Program-made: the position numbers and the translations under genes
The notes under the pieces: generated by a model
Seen by the model: the letters and a program-made list of their open reading frames with translations, nothing else
Told to the model about the DNA's origin: nothing
Database searches by the model: none
Origin: Candidatus Iainarchaeum sp.
GTDB taxonomy: Archaea > Micrarchaeota > Micrarchaeia > Anstonellales > Bilamarchaeaceae
Length of the DNA stretch: 6,169 bases
Assembly: GCA_028714395.1 (NCBI GenBank)
Contig: JAQTMJ010000052.1
Coordinates: 1 to 6,169 of the forward strand
Direction of reading: 5' to 3'
Shown here: piece after piece, positions 5,919 to 6,169 of the stretch
Layout: every line of letters starts with the position of its first letter
Position numbering within the stretch: position 1 is the stretch's first letter

Positions 5919-6169
5919 ATTTGAGATATCTTCTTGGGTCTGCTATCTTTCCTTCCAATGCCGAAGCTGCTGCGGTTGCGGGCGAAGCTAGGTAGATTTT
6001 CGCCTTCGGGGAGCCCATGCGGCCAGTGAAGTTCCTGTTTGAGGTGGAAACGCACACATCATTTTCATCAAGCACGCCCATGTGCCTGCCCAGGCAGGAA
6101 CCACAGCCCGGGGGCCCTATTATCGCTCCGGCTTTTGAAAATTCCATAAGATAACCACGCTCGAGCGCC
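5917..6169 (-). CDS. lysT: Homoaconitase / 3-isopropylmalate isomerase family large subunit, C-terminal part (5' truncated by window edge)
   Basis: The last 83 residues of the iron-sulfur subunit of an aconitase-family isomerase are present; the frame stays open to the window edge and ends at TAG. The segment [14 protein letters not shown] holds two of the three cysteines that ligate the [4Fe-4S] cluster; the third would lie outside the window. [13 protein letters not shown] and [14 protein letters not shown] are the strongly conserved C-terminal signatures, the first contributing substrate-binding arginines. The sequence resembles two-subunit archaeal homoaconitase and isopropylmalate isomerase rather than single-chain aconitase. 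The small subunit follows at once, with its ribosome site built over this stop codon, as expected for a 1:1 complex. Homoaconitase is favoured because the operon continues with a homoisocitrate dehydrogenase-like gene and faces a lysine operon; LeuC remains the alternative. Confidence 0.87.
   Translation of the reverse strand, partial: ALERGYLMEFSKAGAIIGPPGCGSCLGRHMGVLDENDVCVSTSNRNFTGRMGSPKAKIYLASPATAAASALEGKIADPRRYLK

Noticed and set aside
5909..6055. N-terminal extension of the isomerase small subunit by 49 codons
   Set aside because: It overlaps the conserved end of the large-subunit gene, and ATG 5908 has a good AGGTG ribosome site and begins at the conserved sequence.

Overview
The window is a compact, almost fully coding stretch carrying two convergent operon ends. 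Together they encode most of a lysine pathway through alpha-aminoadipate (AAA) that uses the amino-group carrier protein LysW. The likely host is an archaeon. Arginine is written largely with AGG, isoleucine often with ATA, and start sites are preceded by AGGTG/GAGGT-type Shine-Dalgarno sequences. The LysX-Y-Z-J-K gene set is typical of Archaea and of the Thermus-Deinococcus group. The sequence alone does not fix the lineage, and a poorly characterised archaeal group is possible.

Plus strand, 1-4406: the 3' end of lysX (ATP-grasp LysW ligase), then lysY (reductase), lysZ (kinase), lysJ (aminotransferase) and lysK (hydrolase). Spacers are 18, 4 and 15 nt, and lysJ/lysK overlap by 4 nt (ATGA), so this looks like one transcription unit that begins left of the window. 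LysX joins AAA to LysW, LysZ phosphorylates it, LysY reduces it to the semialdehyde, LysJ transaminates it and LysK releases lysine and regenerates LysW. LysW itself is not in the window and is probably upstream of lysX.

Minus strand, 6169-4418: the 3' end of a homoaconitase/isopropylmalate isomerase large subunit, then its small subunit, then a homoisocitrate dehydrogenase-like decarboxylating dehydrogenase. These supply 2-oxoadipate, the precursor of AAA. At both junctions the stop codon lies inside the next gene's Shine-Dalgarno (TAGGTG), which suggests tight translational coupling. The two operons meet tail to tail with an 11-nt gap at 4407-4417.

No RNA genes, mobile elements, CRISPR arrays or long repeats were seen, and no non-coding stretch exceeds 18 nt. 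I do not see a new system; this is a known pathway. The points worth checking are specificity residues: a Val in place of the substrate-selecting Arg and an NADP-type cofactor motif in the dehydrogenase, an unusual substrate-loop tetrapeptide in the isomerase small subunit, and whether the single LysW module also makes ornithine.
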